Below are positions 24,797-33,148 of a stretch of DNA of 39,062 nucleotides, piece by piece (positions within the stretch are counted from its first letter, which is position 1; each line of letters starts with the position of its first letter). A program made the translations under genes and the position numbers. The stretch is from CAYTET01 sp964436975 (GTDB lineage Bacteria > Bacillota_I > Bacilli_A > Erysipelotrichales > Erysipelotrichaceae): assembly GCA_964436975.1 (NCBI GenBank), contig CAYTET010000006.1:1-39062 (forward strand), given 5' to 3'. The notes beneath the pieces are model-generated. The model searched no databases. It saw only the letters and a program-made list of their open reading frames with translations, and was not told where the DNA came from.

Positions 24797-24987
24797 CTCC
24801 CCTTTCAAGCCGCTTGCCGGTTTTCCCCAGCCAGCGGTAATGTGCACCCTCACAGATAAAAAGCCTGCGGCATTGCTGCGGCAGGCTCTGCGTAAAACGT
24901 CCGGCTCTGTGATAAGCTACTGCTATATTTTTTTCTTTAGCCGGCCTCGGCGCCCAACCGGGCCGATGCACCGACATTGTGATTATA
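24797..24987 (-). promoter_or_regulatory. promoter and structured leader of the VWA surface-protein gene
   Basis: An extended -10, TGTTATAAT, has its hexamer at 24982-24987; no clear -35 is seen. The leader of about 185 bases contains a terminator-like hairpin, GCCTGC/GCAGGC (24863-24868 and 24881-24886), followed by TTTTT. Outside it, a perfect 7-bp pair TCACAGA/TCTGTGA (24906-24912 with 24850-24856) encloses both hairpin and T run. A second hairpin, CCGCT...AGCGG, ends just before the ribosome site. The layout is that of an attenuator. I could not match a known riboswitch class. Confidence 0.45.
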
Positions 24988-25071
24988 ACAGCGGTCGGCC
25001 GGCGGCAGACTGATGCTGTTGTAAACAGTCATTTTTCTGTTGCAGAAAAGGCCTATCCGCCGGCCCATCAG

Positions 25072-25147
25072 AAAAGGGCCGGCCGGGCCCCTTTTTAAAC
25101 ATATTATCTTTCTCCGCCGGCGGGCCGAAGCGGCCCGGCGGCTTTCT
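25072..25147. terminator. hairpins after the GGDEF gene
   Basis: AAAAGGGCC-GGCC-GGGCCCCTTTT at 25072-25095 has T runs on both strands and lies about 70 bases past the GGDEF stop. A second GC-rich hairpin at 25112-25141 (CCGCCGG...CCGGCGG with a two-base bulge) is followed by a partial T run only on the plus strand. Together they separate the long operon from the surface-protein gene. No gene is seen between them. Confidence 0.6.
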
Positions 25148-25162
25148 TCTATAATTAATTAT

Positions 25163-26212
25163 TTATCCGATGGTTTTTTCCGCCCGGTTCAGCGTTGCCG
25201 TCAGCCGGACGTCCTTAGATTCGAACAGGGTATATCCGCTGGTCAGCCCCAGTTTGTTTTCATACTGGGACAGCTGGCGGTGCAGCTGGCGGCAGGCTTC
25301 CGACAGCATGTTCTGCAGTTCATCCTTGTCCGTCTGCGGACAGATGACACAGAACTGGGAGCCGTTGAGCCTGAACACTTTTCCTCTGCCGGCAAAGCTT
25401 ACGGTCAGCTGGCGGCCGACCCGCTGCAGACAGGTATCGCCTTTGCGCCGGCCGAATTCCTGGTTATACTCGTTGAGCCGGGTCAGCTGGACAAGGGCAA
25501 TTCCGGTGCGGGCCGTCGGCTGGAAATCATAGATCATCCGGCTGAAGGCATTGGCATTCATTACCCCGGTCAGATTGTCGGTGACAAACTGCAGCTGGGC
25601 CAGAAAGACATAATGGAACATGGTGACGACGGTCAGGGCCGGCCACAGACTGTACTGATTGGGAATGAGGGCCATGATGATGCACAGAATCATCGCCGTC
25701 ACATACATTGCCGTCAGCAGCGCCTTCTGGCTGGTTACCGTTTTCTGGATATCCGCCACATTCAGCACCGCCATGGCAGCGATAATGCCGCTGCAGGCCA
25801 GCGAATAGAGCCGGGCATCCGTCAGCAGCGTAAAAGTAAAATAAGGCCGGTAAGAAAACATCCGGCCCATCATGACATCCGCAATTATGACAACAACTAT
25901 CACCAGCACCAGAACATGGGCGGTAACGCTCTTAAAGAAAAATTCGTTGAACAGCATCGTAATGCCGACGGCACTCAGCGGAATGGCCACCAGAACAACG
26001 GTGTAGCTGATTACCGCCAGATTATACGGAATATAATCCCGCATCTTAAACAGGCTCTGGCATATGCCCGCTAACAGGAAAATGATGATGACCGCAATGC
26101 TGACCGCCTTATTAGGCTTGGTCAGGATGACATCACTGCCCAGATACACCAAAAAACCGGTGCCGATGATCAGACCTAAAATGTCTGGAATCAACTCCAA
26201 AAAGATCTTCAT
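25163..26212 (-). CDS. membrane protein with degenerate GGDEF domain
   Basis: This 349-residue protein has six or seven membrane helices in residues 1-210, then a cytoplasmic GGDEF fold. The entry motif DNLTGVMNANAF (family DxLTGxxNR) and the region around GRRKGDTCLQRVGRQL are recognisable. The active-site GG(D/E)EF loop is replaced by LNGSQF, so diguanylate cyclase activity is unlikely. It may bind GTP or c-di-GMP-like ligands, or act only as a sensor. AAAGGAGG lies eight bases before the ATG, 24 bases after nagA, as the last gene of a long operon. Confidence 0.85.
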   Translation of the reverse strand: MKIFLELIPDILGLIIGTGFLVYLGSDVILTKPNKAVSIAVIIIFLLAGICQSLFKMRDYIPYNLAVISYTVVLVAIPLSAVGITMLFNEFFFKSVTAHVLVLVIVVVIIADVMMGRMFSYRPYFTFTLLTDARLYSLACSGIIAAMAVLNVADIQKTVTSQKALLTAMYVTAMILCIIMALIPNQYSLWPALTVVTMFHYVFLAQLQFVTDNLTGVMNANAFSRMIYDFQPTARTGIALVQLTRLNEYNQEFGRRKGDTCLQRVGRQLTVSFAGRGKVFRLNGSQFCVICPQTDKDELQNMLSEACRQLHRQLSQYENKLGLTSGYTLFESKDVRLTATLNRAEKTIG

Positions 26213-26236
26213 CTGATCGGCCTCCTTTAGAACCGG

Positions 26237-27400
26237 TCAGCGCGTATATACCTGCTGTCCCATTATGAAAGTTTTTTCTACTTCCATTTTCTGATTCAAT
26301 AATATCATATCTGCGTCAAAACCGCGCAGAAGTTTGCCTTTTTTCTGACCGATGCGGGCTAATGCCGCCGGATTGACACAGGCCATCTGCACAATGTCAT
26401 TGAGCGAGCAGCCGGTAATCTCTTTCATCCGGCTGCATATCTGGTTCATGCCGGCGACACTTCCGGCCAGCCGGCCGTTGGCCAGCCGCGCCGTGCCGTC
26501 TTTCTTGATGACGTCATAGCCGGAAAAAGGATAAGTGCCATCCGGCAGCCCCTGCATCAGGGTTCCGTCCGTTATCAGGGCCAGCCGGCCGCTGCCCAGA
26601 CAGTTCAGTGTTGCCCGGATGACATCGCAGTCAACATGATAACCGTCACTGATCAGTTCGCACAGAGCCGTCTTGCTGGCCAGACCGGCGGTAACCATTC
26701 CCGGAATCCGGTGCTCGTGCTGGCTCATGGCGTTATAGAAATGGGTAAAGCCCAGCGCTCCGGCGTGCAGACCGGCTTCGGCCTGCCGGCAGCTGGCGGC
26801 ACTGTGGCCCAGCATCATACCCACACCGCTGCGCATTCCGCAGTCAATTACATCAATAGCCCCTTCCAATTCCGGGGCAATGGTCATATACTGCAGCCGG
26901 CCGGCGGCCGCCTGCTGCAGCTGTCTGAATTCTTCCAAAGACGGCTGGCGGATATTGCGGGCCTGCATAACGGCTTTATACTGCTTGGACAGAAACGGGC
27001 CTTCCATGTGAATGCCCAGCCAGTGGGCCCCGGTCGGGGCCTGGATGGAAGCATAGGTTTTCATTATTGAGGTGAGCTGGCTGACGCTGGCGCAGACCAG
27101 GGAAGTATAAAAAGCCGTTGTCCCGGTGCTGACAATCTGCTCGCTGTACCGCTGCAAAACGGCATCGGAAGGCTTCATAAACTCATCGCCAAAGCCGCCA
27201 TGGACGTGAACGTCGATGTACCCTGGCAGCAAAGCCAGCCGGCGGGCATTTATCTTGCGGCCGGTCAGCTGATCGACACCGGCACTGTCTTTTTTCAGGG
27301 CTTTGACCCGGCCGTTTTCGGCAATCAGCATCCCGTCATCGATTTTATGCCGGCCGTCAGGATAAATGGCGGCATTGTAGATTATTGTCCGTTCACTCAT
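26237..27400 (-). CDS. nagA: N-acetylglucosamine-6-phosphate deacetylase
   Basis: This 387-residue amidohydrolase converts GlcNAc-6-P to GlcN-6-P. The metal site HVHGGFGDEF is at residues 65-74. GIHMEGPF, GHSAAS and THFYNAMSQ follow, with LISDGYHVD and ALITDGT carrying the catalytic aspartate. Its ATG overlaps the stop of the HPr-kinase-like gene by four bases. No nagB is seen in the window. Confidence 0.95.
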   Translation of the reverse strand: MSERTIIYNAAIYPDGRHKIDDGMLIAENGRVKALKKDSAGVDQLTGRKINARRLALLPGYIDVHVHGGFGDEFMKPSDAVLQRYSEQIVSTGTTAFYTSLVCASVSQLTSIMKTYASIQAPTGAHWLGIHMEGPFLSKQYKAVMQARNIRQPSLEEFRQLQQAAAGRLQYMTIAPELEGAIDVIDCGMRSGVGMMLGHSAASCRQAEAGLHAGALGFTHFYNAMSQHEHRIPGMVTAGLASKTALCELISDGYHVDCDVIRATLNCLGSGRLALITDGTLMQGLPDGTYPFSGYDVIKKDGTARLANGRLAGSVAGMNQICSRMKEITGCSLNDIVQMACVNPAALARIGQKKGKLLRGFDADMILLNQKMEVEKTFIMGQQVYTR

Positions 27401-29124
27401 TTTTCATCGTCCCCCTTTATTGCCTGGTACAGCTGGCCGGCTGATTCAAGCAGGCCGCTCTTGTCAGCCAGGCCTAAATTGGTGTAGATCTGACCGACAT
27501 AGACGTCATTGGCAAACAAAGTCTTGAAGATGTCGTCAAAGATAGCATCGCACTGCTGCTGCTGCTGCATCGGTCCGAACGGGTTGGCAAAATAAGTCTG
27601 GGTCATACCCACTTCCTGGGTGGTTCCCTTGGCCATCCGCCGGCCGGATATGAAGACTTCCCGGGCCTGCTCAAAGGTCTCAAACCGCATCAGGCCGGTG
27701 GCATGGTCATAATTGTTGGCATACAGCACCATATCGACCGGATGGTCATCGGTAATCAGCTGGTAGGAGCTGACCGGCACCACCAGCCGGGCATTGACGG
27801 CTGATTCCGGATTCATGAAGACCGTTCTTTCCATATCCCGGAAAGTCGATTTCTTGTCCAGATCGTCCAGCCGGATAAAGGCGCCGGTTTCCGTGCCCTG
27901 GGCCACTACCCGGCTGCCGATGCGGTGCAGACTTCCCATGTCATCAAAGACGATATCCATCCGGGTTATCTGGCCCGGGCCGAAAGTATCAGCGGAGATC
28001 TTGCGCAGCGCCTCAATCGTTTCACTTTTGCCGGCTCCGGAGTCGCCGATCATTATGACATTCTTATGGCGGCCGTTTTTGAGGTAGATATCAACCATGG
28101 AGCCGTGAATCGGCAGCCAGCCCTTCTGCATGCGGGCCAGGTTATGCAGCGTCAGCATCATTTTTTTAAGATAGCCGAAATATTCAATCTGCGGCCGGTA
28201 GGACACCGAGCCGACCCAGATGTCATTTTCCTGGTCATAGAAGTAGGTGCATTCGTTTTTATCATCCGGATTGCCGAAAAGGCAGATCAGATCAGGCTTG
28301 TGCTTGATGCATTCACTGTCTGCCGCCAGTTCAAACAGATTGGCCAGGGCGCATACCGAAGCCATATAGTCACGGTGGAAGAACAGGTAGCACAGCAGGC
28401 CGCCGACTTTAGCCGGATAGCAGAACCACTCCTGCTGGCTTAAGGAGGCATCTTTGACCGGATTGGTGGTGCGGGCAGTGAAAAAGCCTTCTCTTTTATT
28501 GGAAAGCGGATGGAGCATCAGAGGCGTCCGCAGCATGATGGTGTTGATGAAAGGAATGCCCTTAAGGGCCTGATAGCCGGCCGGAACGGGCCAGCGGTAA
28601 TTCAGCATGACCATGCTGGCATTGGTGCCGGCCTGCAGCTGACGGTAGACATTGTTGCTGCGGCCCTGCAGCTTGCGCTCACAGGTCCGGTAAATCTGGA
28701 TGATCATCTGGTTATAGCGGGTATCCGCATCAATAAAGCTGTTAAAAGCCAGCGATGTTGAAGTGGAAGGATTGATAATGGAGAAACGCTGTTTCTCCCG
28801 CCAGTAGTTGTAGGCGTCTTCAACCACAAACAGCGCCCGCATCCGGTTGAGCTGGTCAACCAGCGGGTCAAGAATATCGCCGACATCCATGATCATCAGC
28901 TGCTTGGTCAGCCGGACCATATCCTTGATCATGGCATCCAGTTCCCGGCCGTGGGTGATCCAGGTGAAAAGACTGATATCCCGGACGGCCAGATCTTTCA
29001 GATAGCGGGACAGAAATTCACTGAATCCCTCGCTGGACAAAAGCTGCTCAGCATCATTGTAGTAAGCTGCTGAAAAGTTGATGATGGCGGTCCGGTTATT
29101 CATGTAAAATGTCTGCTGCATCAT
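27397..29124 (-). CDS. HPr-kinase/PEPCK-like P-loop protein of unknown function
   Basis: This 575-residue protein has a P-loop GDSGAGKSE at residues 360-368, preceded by IHGSMVDIYLKNG. The same order of motifs is seen in HPr kinase/phosphorylase (HGxxVDI...GDSGxGKSE). The segment after it, with IVFDDMGSL and later SGRRMAKGTTQ near 493-502, also recalls PEP carboxykinases, which share the fold. The first 330 residues match nothing I know. Near the C terminus is a short glutamine run. GGGGAG lies five bases before the ATG, which overlaps the TrmH stop. It is coupled to nagA, so control of sugar-phosphate metabolism is possible. The phosphate acceptor is unknown. Confidence 0.75.
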   Translation of the reverse strand: MMQQTFYMNNRTAIINFSAAYYNDAEQLLSSEGFSEFLSRYLKDLAVRDISLFTWITHGRELDAMIKDMVRLTKQLMIMDVGDILDPLVDQLNRMRALFVVEDAYNYWREKQRFSIINPSTSTSLAFNSFIDADTRYNQMIIQIYRTCERKLQGRSNNVYRQLQAGTNASMVMLNYRWPVPAGYQALKGIPFINTIMLRTPLMLHPLSNKREGFFTARTTNPVKDASLSQQEWFCYPAKVGGLLCYLFFHRDYMASVCALANLFELAADSECIKHKPDLICLFGNPDDKNECTYFYDQENDIWVGSVSYRPQIEYFGYLKKMMLTLHNLARMQKGWLPIHGSMVDIYLKNGRHKNVIMIGDSGAGKSETIEALRKISADTFGPGQITRMDIVFDDMGSLHRIGSRVVAQGTETGAFIRLDDLDKKSTFRDMERTVFMNPESAVNARLVVPVSSYQLITDDHPVDMVLYANNYDHATGLMRFETFEQAREVFISGRRMAKGTTQEVGMTQTYFANPFGPMQQQQQCDAIFDDIFKTLFANDVYVGQIYTNLGLADKSGLLESAGQLYQAIKGDDEK

Positions 29125-29873
29125 TTCGGCTCCCCGCTTTCTTTTATCTGGTTCTGTCTGAAAATCTCAGCCGCCATTACTGCGGCGGCACTGGCGGCAT
29201 TAAGCGCCGGTCTGAATTCGGAAGCATACGGTATGTAAACCAGCATGTCGCTGCCGGCAATGACCGGCTGGCTCAGTCCCCTCAGCGGTCCGCCGATGGC
29301 CATAGCCAACCCGGTTCTGTTGGTCAGATCGGTCTGATAGAGGCTGTGTGAGCCCGCCGTCCGGCAGGCACTTACTATTTTAACACCGTTAGCCTTCAGA
29401 ATGCCCAGATCGACATCCATCTGGCTGATCATGTGGATCGGCATAAGTTCACTGGCTCCGGCGGAAGACCGGATCAGGGTGGCATCCTCAAAATCCCAGC
29501 TCCGCTGGTTAAGCAGCAGGCCGGTGCAGCCGAAGGCGTACAGCGTGCGGATTATGTAGCCCAGATTATAACTGTCCTCTACCCCCTGCACTAAAGCCAG
29601 AAACGGTCTGTCGGCTGTCAGCAGGCTGGTTATCGCCTGCAGCCGGCGGCTGCTGACGGTGGCGGCAATGCCGCCGTGGGTATGGCTTTCAGTCAGTTCA
29701 TCAATAGCCGCATTGTCGGCAAAGCGCACGGAAACATGGCTGGTCTTGGCCTGTTTGAGCAGATAGTCGATATCATGGCTGGTTTTATCTTTGGCGATTA
29801 TTATCTCACTGACGGTCCGGTAGCGGCTGGCTAAAGCCGCCTTGACCGCAATGGCGCCCTGAATTGTTATCAT
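29121..29873 (-). CDS. TrmH/SpoU-family RNA 2'-O-methyltransferase
   Basis: This 250-residue protein has the knotted SPOUT fold motifs. Motif 1 is DSYNLGYIIRTLYAFG, motif 2 is AIGGPLRGLS and motif 3 is VYIPYASEFRPALNAASAAAVM. An N-terminal substrate-binding domain of about 85 residues precedes them, as in RlmB-like enzymes. Motif 2 lacks the usual glutamate before the glycine. The rRNA or tRNA target is not identifiable. It overlaps the nnr stop by four bases. Confidence 0.87.
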   Translation of the reverse strand: MITIQGAIAVKAALASRYRTVSEIIIAKDKTSHDIDYLLKQAKTSHVSVRFADNAAIDELTESHTHGGIAATVSSRRLQAITSLLTADRPFLALVQGVEDSYNLGYIIRTLYAFGCTGLLLNQRSWDFEDATLIRSSAGASELMPIHMISQMDVDLGILKANGVKIVSACRTAGSHSLYQTDLTNRTGLAMAIGGPLRGLSQPVIAGSDMLVYIPYASEFRPALNAASAAAVMAAEIFRQNQIKESGEPK

Positions 29874-31312
29874 CGGCTCAGATCAAACAGGACCCGGTCG
29901 GCCTGTTTAATCAGATCGGTAGCCAGCAGACTGTATCCGCTGTGCTGCTTCACCCAGTAATCGGCGGCTTTGGAATGAACATAGACCGCCGCAATAACGG
30001 AATCTACGACCGGACGGGCGGCCATAAAGCCGGCCACAATACCCGTCAGAACATCGCCGCTGCCCCCTTTAGCCAGGGCATTGCAGCCGGTGGTGTTGAT
30101 GACAAGGCGGCCCTTATGTCCAATCAGGGTATACGGACCTTTTAATACGATGACTAAAGACGGATACTGCCGGCTGATACGGGCCAGGTCGGCAATAGCG
30201 GTCTGCGGCCGGTAGGAAAAAATCCGGTCATATTCAGCCTGATGGGGCGTAATAACCGTCAGACAGCGTCTCTTTTTGACAATATCAAGAAAGCGCGGCA
30301 GATAAAACAGTGCATCGGCATCCGCGACACACGGCTTGGCTGTCTTCAATACCTGCTCCGTCAGCTGGGCCGTCTTTTCATTGCGGCCCAGACCCGGACC
30401 GATGACGATCAGATCAAAGCGGTCAAAATCCACCGCCGCAGCCAGACCAGCGCCCGGGTTTTCATCCATGACGACCGTCATGGCTTCCCACAGCCGGTCC
30501 CGGACCAGTTCGATGACTTCAGGATACGACATTACCGTCAGCAGGCCGGCCCCGCTTCGTAAAATAGCCTCGGCGCACATCAGGCAGGCCCCGGTAGTGC
30601 CATCATGGCCGGCTATCAGCAGGACTTTGCCATAGCTGCCCTTATGGGAATCAGCCTGGCGCACCGGCAGACAGCGGCGGATGGAGGTATCATCATTGAT
30701 TGAAACCAGCCCCGCGGAGTGATTGTCCTTCAGGCCAATGGAAGCGGTGATGATAGTGCCGCAGTAGGCGGCGGCCGGATACCGGTAGCAGCCGGCCTTG
30801 GGCCACTGCATGGCCACTGTTACATCGGCTTTGACCGCCGCACCAAAAAGAGTGCCGCTGTCACCATTGATCCCGCTGGGGATATCGGCCGAAATGACAT
30901 GATGGCGGCCGGCAGCACCGTTGAGCTGATCAATCCAGCCGGCATAAGGCGGCCGGATGGGCCTGGTCAGTTCACAGCCGTACAGACAGTCGATAACCGT
31001 TTCATTGGCGGATAGCGCCTGGGCAATTTCGTCCGCCGTGCTGACCACAACAATACCGCCTTTTTTAAGCCGGCCGGTATTTCTTTTGTCAGCGGCCGCC
31101 ACCGTTACTCGGATGCCCTTTTGGGCCAGCCTAAAAGCCAGCCGGCAGCCGACAGTGCCGTTGGCAGACGGTCCGGCCATTATTAAAACGGCCGCCGGCC
31201 CGGCGGCCATAACATGTTCAGTCAAAACCAAAGCCTGCTTATCGGCCAGCTGCGCCGGCTGCGGACAGCCGGCCATCAGTTCAGCCATATCAGCGGCCAT
31301 AATTACTTTCAT
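29870..31312 (-). CDS. nnr: bifunctional NAD(P)H-hydrate epimerase/dehydratase
   Basis: This 480-residue fusion repairs hydrated NAD(P)H. The N-terminal YjeF-N (epimerase) part keeps DCLYG and ISADIPSGINGDSG. Its substrate loop, normally GNGNNGGDG, reads GPSANGTVG, so epimerase activity is doubtful. The C-terminal dehydratase (NnrD) domain, from about residue 215, is intact: HKGSYGKVLLIAG, IGPGLGRN, ITPHQAEYDR and NALAKGGSGDVLTG. It overlaps the TrmH gene downstream and starts 41 bases after yhaM. Confidence 0.92.
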   Translation of the reverse strand: MKVIMAADMAELMAGCPQPAQLADKQALVLTEHVMAAGPAAVLIMAGPSANGTVGCRLAFRLAQKGIRVTVAAADKRNTGRLKKGGIVVVSTADEIAQALSANETVIDCLYGCELTRPIRPPYAGWIDQLNGAAGRHHVISADIPSGINGDSGTLFGAAVKADVTVAMQWPKAGCYRYPAAAYCGTIITASIGLKDNHSAGLVSINDDTSIRRCLPVRQADSHKGSYGKVLLIAGHDGTTGACLMCAEAILRSGAGLLTVMSYPEVIELVRDRLWEAMTVVMDENPGAGLAAAVDFDRFDLIVIGPGLGRNEKTAQLTEQVLKTAKPCVADADALFYLPRFLDIVKKRRCLTVITPHQAEYDRIFSYRPQTAIADLARISRQYPSLVIVLKGPYTLIGHKGRLVINTTGCNALAKGGSGDVLTGIVAGFMAARPVVDSVIAAVYVHSKAADYWVKQHSGYSLLATDLIKQADRVLFDLSR

Positions 31313-31353
31313 TTTCTCAATCCTTTCACCTGCCGGTAAAACATAAAAATGCT

Positions 31354-32340
31354 TTATTGTTCAGGCTTGTAGATGCGCCGGTTGTCCAGGGCAAATATGC
31401 GGTCGGAAAACTGGCCGGCGGCGGTTGTTTTCAAAGCCTTGTCAAACATCACCATCTTGGCATCAAAGTCATCAATAAAGTGCAGGGCCTCGGCCTCCCG
31501 GGTCATCGGCAGAACCGGCGAGCCAAACTCATAGCTGCCGTGATGGCTTAAGATCATATGGCGCAGCAGCACCATGGTTTCACTGTCCGGATCCATCTGC
31601 AGGGCCACCGCGGTTTCGGTGACAATAGCCTGGGAGATGGAAATATGACCCAGCAGATTCCCCTCGTTGGTATATTCAGTGGCGGCACTGCCGGTCAGTT
31701 CCAGCACCTTGCCGATGTCGTGCAGCAGAATGCCGCCGGTCAGCATGTCTTTGTCCAGCTGCGGATAAATGGCGCACAGCGGGCCGGCAATCTCCAGCAT
31801 CTCCACCACATGGGTAGCCAGACCGCCGTGGTATTCATGATGATTCTTGGCTGCCGCCGGCACCTGGTAGATCGGCTGGTCGTATTTTTTATAGACAGCG
31901 GCAACAACCGCCTTGATTTCAAAGTTGTCAATTCCTTCAATGGCTTCGCTGATCTTGGTTCGCAGTTCATCGATGCTCCGCGGTCCCTTCAGCATAAAGC
32001 GGCTCAGATCAAATTTGGACTGGTCATCAATAGCGGCCGCCTGCATCACCTTAAGCTGCAGCTTGTCGCGGTAATTAAGCACTTCGGCCTTGATCTGCAC
32101 AACCGTGTTGGCTTTCAGAATCTGGCGCTGGCTGTCATTGACATCCCACAGCTTGGCTCCGATGGTGCCGGTCTCATCCCGAAACTGCAGGTTGAGATAG
32201 GGCTTGCCCTGCTGGGTGACGCCGGGAGTGACGCTGGCCACAAACAAGGGCAGGTCAATGCGGGTGTCGGCCTTCAGGGAGGCAATGGCCGGCTGCTCTT
32301 CATTCATTACATCAAACATGTTGGGTTGGATATCAGTCAT
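31354..32340 (-). CDS. yhaM: 3'-5' exoribonuclease YhaM
   Basis: This 328-residue protein has an N-terminal OB fold (PYLNLQFRDETGTIGAKLWD) and a C-terminal HD domain with HEYHGGLATHVVEM, LLHDIGK and SHHGSYEFGSPV. This is the YhaM/CbfA layout: a metal-dependent 3'-5' exonuclease of Gram-positive bacteria. Length fits the family. It overlaps recX by eight bases. Confidence 0.94.
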   Translation of the reverse strand: MTDIQPNMFDVMNEEQPAIASLKADTRIDLPLFVASVTPGVTQQGKPYLNLQFRDETGTIGAKLWDVNDSQRQILKANTVVQIKAEVLNYRDKLQLKVMQAAAIDDQSKFDLSRFMLKGPRSIDELRTKISEAIEGIDNFEIKAVVAAVYKKYDQPIYQVPAAAKNHHEYHGGLATHVVEMLEIAGPLCAIYPQLDKDMLTGGILLHDIGKVLELTGSAATEYTNEGNLLGHISISQAIVTETAVALQMDPDSETMVLLRHMILSHHGSYEFGSPVLPMTREAEALHFIDDFDAKMVMFDKALKTTAAGQFSDRIFALDNRRIYKPEQ

Positions 32341-33148
32341 CTTCGTTCCTGCTTTCGTTTATTATGGCGGCAATATCAGACCGGCTGTAGCCGGCGGCCA
32401 AAAGGCAGCGGTAGATGTCCTGCTGCAGTTTATAGCCGTCATGGCGGCGGCTGTAGCGCTGATAGGCCTTCTGGTAAGCTTTCTGCAGATTGGCGCTCTC
32501 ACATTCGGCATTATTATCATAATCCAAACGGCTGATTATGTCATTGCTAAGTTGGCGGTCAAAACCCAAAGCGTACAGTTTAGCCGCGGTTTTCTGCCGG
32601 CGGGCCAGACTGGAACAGCCTTTCAGTGAATCAAGGCAGCGCTGGCCGGCCGCCAGACCGGCCTGAATAAAAACCTGATCGTCGATCTGGTCAACCTTGC
32701 TGTCAACCAGTTCAAAAGGCAGCCCGCGCTTTTTTAAAGCCTGGCGGCATTTCAGCGGCCCGAGATGTCTTTGCCCAATCTGGCCCAGATAGCTGTCGAT
32801 CAGCCGGGCATCATCCAGATAGCCGGCTTTTTTGCAGCGCTGGATTATTTTATTCTGCTGGGCTTGGCTCAGCCCTTCAATCTGGCCGAGCAGCTGTTTT
32901 ATTTCATATACGGAACGGTCACCGGCGGTCAGTTTGCGCATCGTCCGTTTCCAGGCCGCGGCATAGCAGTCCAGTTCCTGCAGAGTCTGCAGCTGGCCTT
33001 CCGTCAGACTCTGGCCGGCCGCCACCGGCTGGTCCAGAAAGTCATCAGCCGCAATGGTATACCGGCGCTGGGCCGTCACAATAGTGACGCAGTCGGCGCC
33101 AATGCTAATCTTTTGTACCTCGGTCAAGCCGGTCGGTCCTGTTTTCAT
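32333..33148 (-). CDS. recX: RecX-like recombination regulator
   Basis: This protein has the three-helix RecX repeats: RSVYEIKQLL with DDARLIDSYLGQ, then GPLKCRQALKKRGLP, and a C-terminal repeat ending CLLAAGYSRSDIAAII. RecX inhibits RecA filaments. The N-terminal strand-rich extension is usual in Firmicutes. The start is uncertain: ATGs at 33160 and 33148 are both in frame, and AAAGGA is better spaced from the second, giving about 271 residues. It overlaps the flippase-like gene by some 44 bases. Confidence 0.88.
   Translation of the reverse strand: MKTGPTGLTEVQKISIGADCVTIVTAQRRYTIAADDFLDQPVAAGQSLTEGQLQTLQELDCYAAAWKRTMRKLTAGDRSVYEIKQLLGQIEGLSQAQQNKIIQRCKKAGYLDDARLIDSYLGQIGQRHLGPLKCRQALKKRGLPFELVDSKVDQIDDQVFIQAGLAAGQRCLDSLKGCSSLARRQKTAAKLYALGFDRQLSNDIISRLDYDNNAECESANLQKAYQKAYQRYSRRHDGYKLQQDIYRCLLAAGYSRSDIAAIINESRNEDD

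Noticed and set aside
24850..24912. c-di-GMP-I riboswitch upstream of the VWA gene
   Set aside because: An ACGCAGAGCC stretch resembles part of the class, but the conserved GGCAAACC arm and tetraloop receptor are missing.
25040..26074. Long plus-strand reading frame (344 codons)
   Set aside because: It lies antisense to the GGDEF membrane protein gene, which has a ribosome site, membrane helices and a recognisable domain. The plus-strand product is Gln/His/Arg-rich with no family resemblance.
31558..32535. Long plus-strand reading frame (325 codons)
   Set aside because: It mirrors yhaM and the end of recX on the opposite strand. It has no ribosome site or known motifs.
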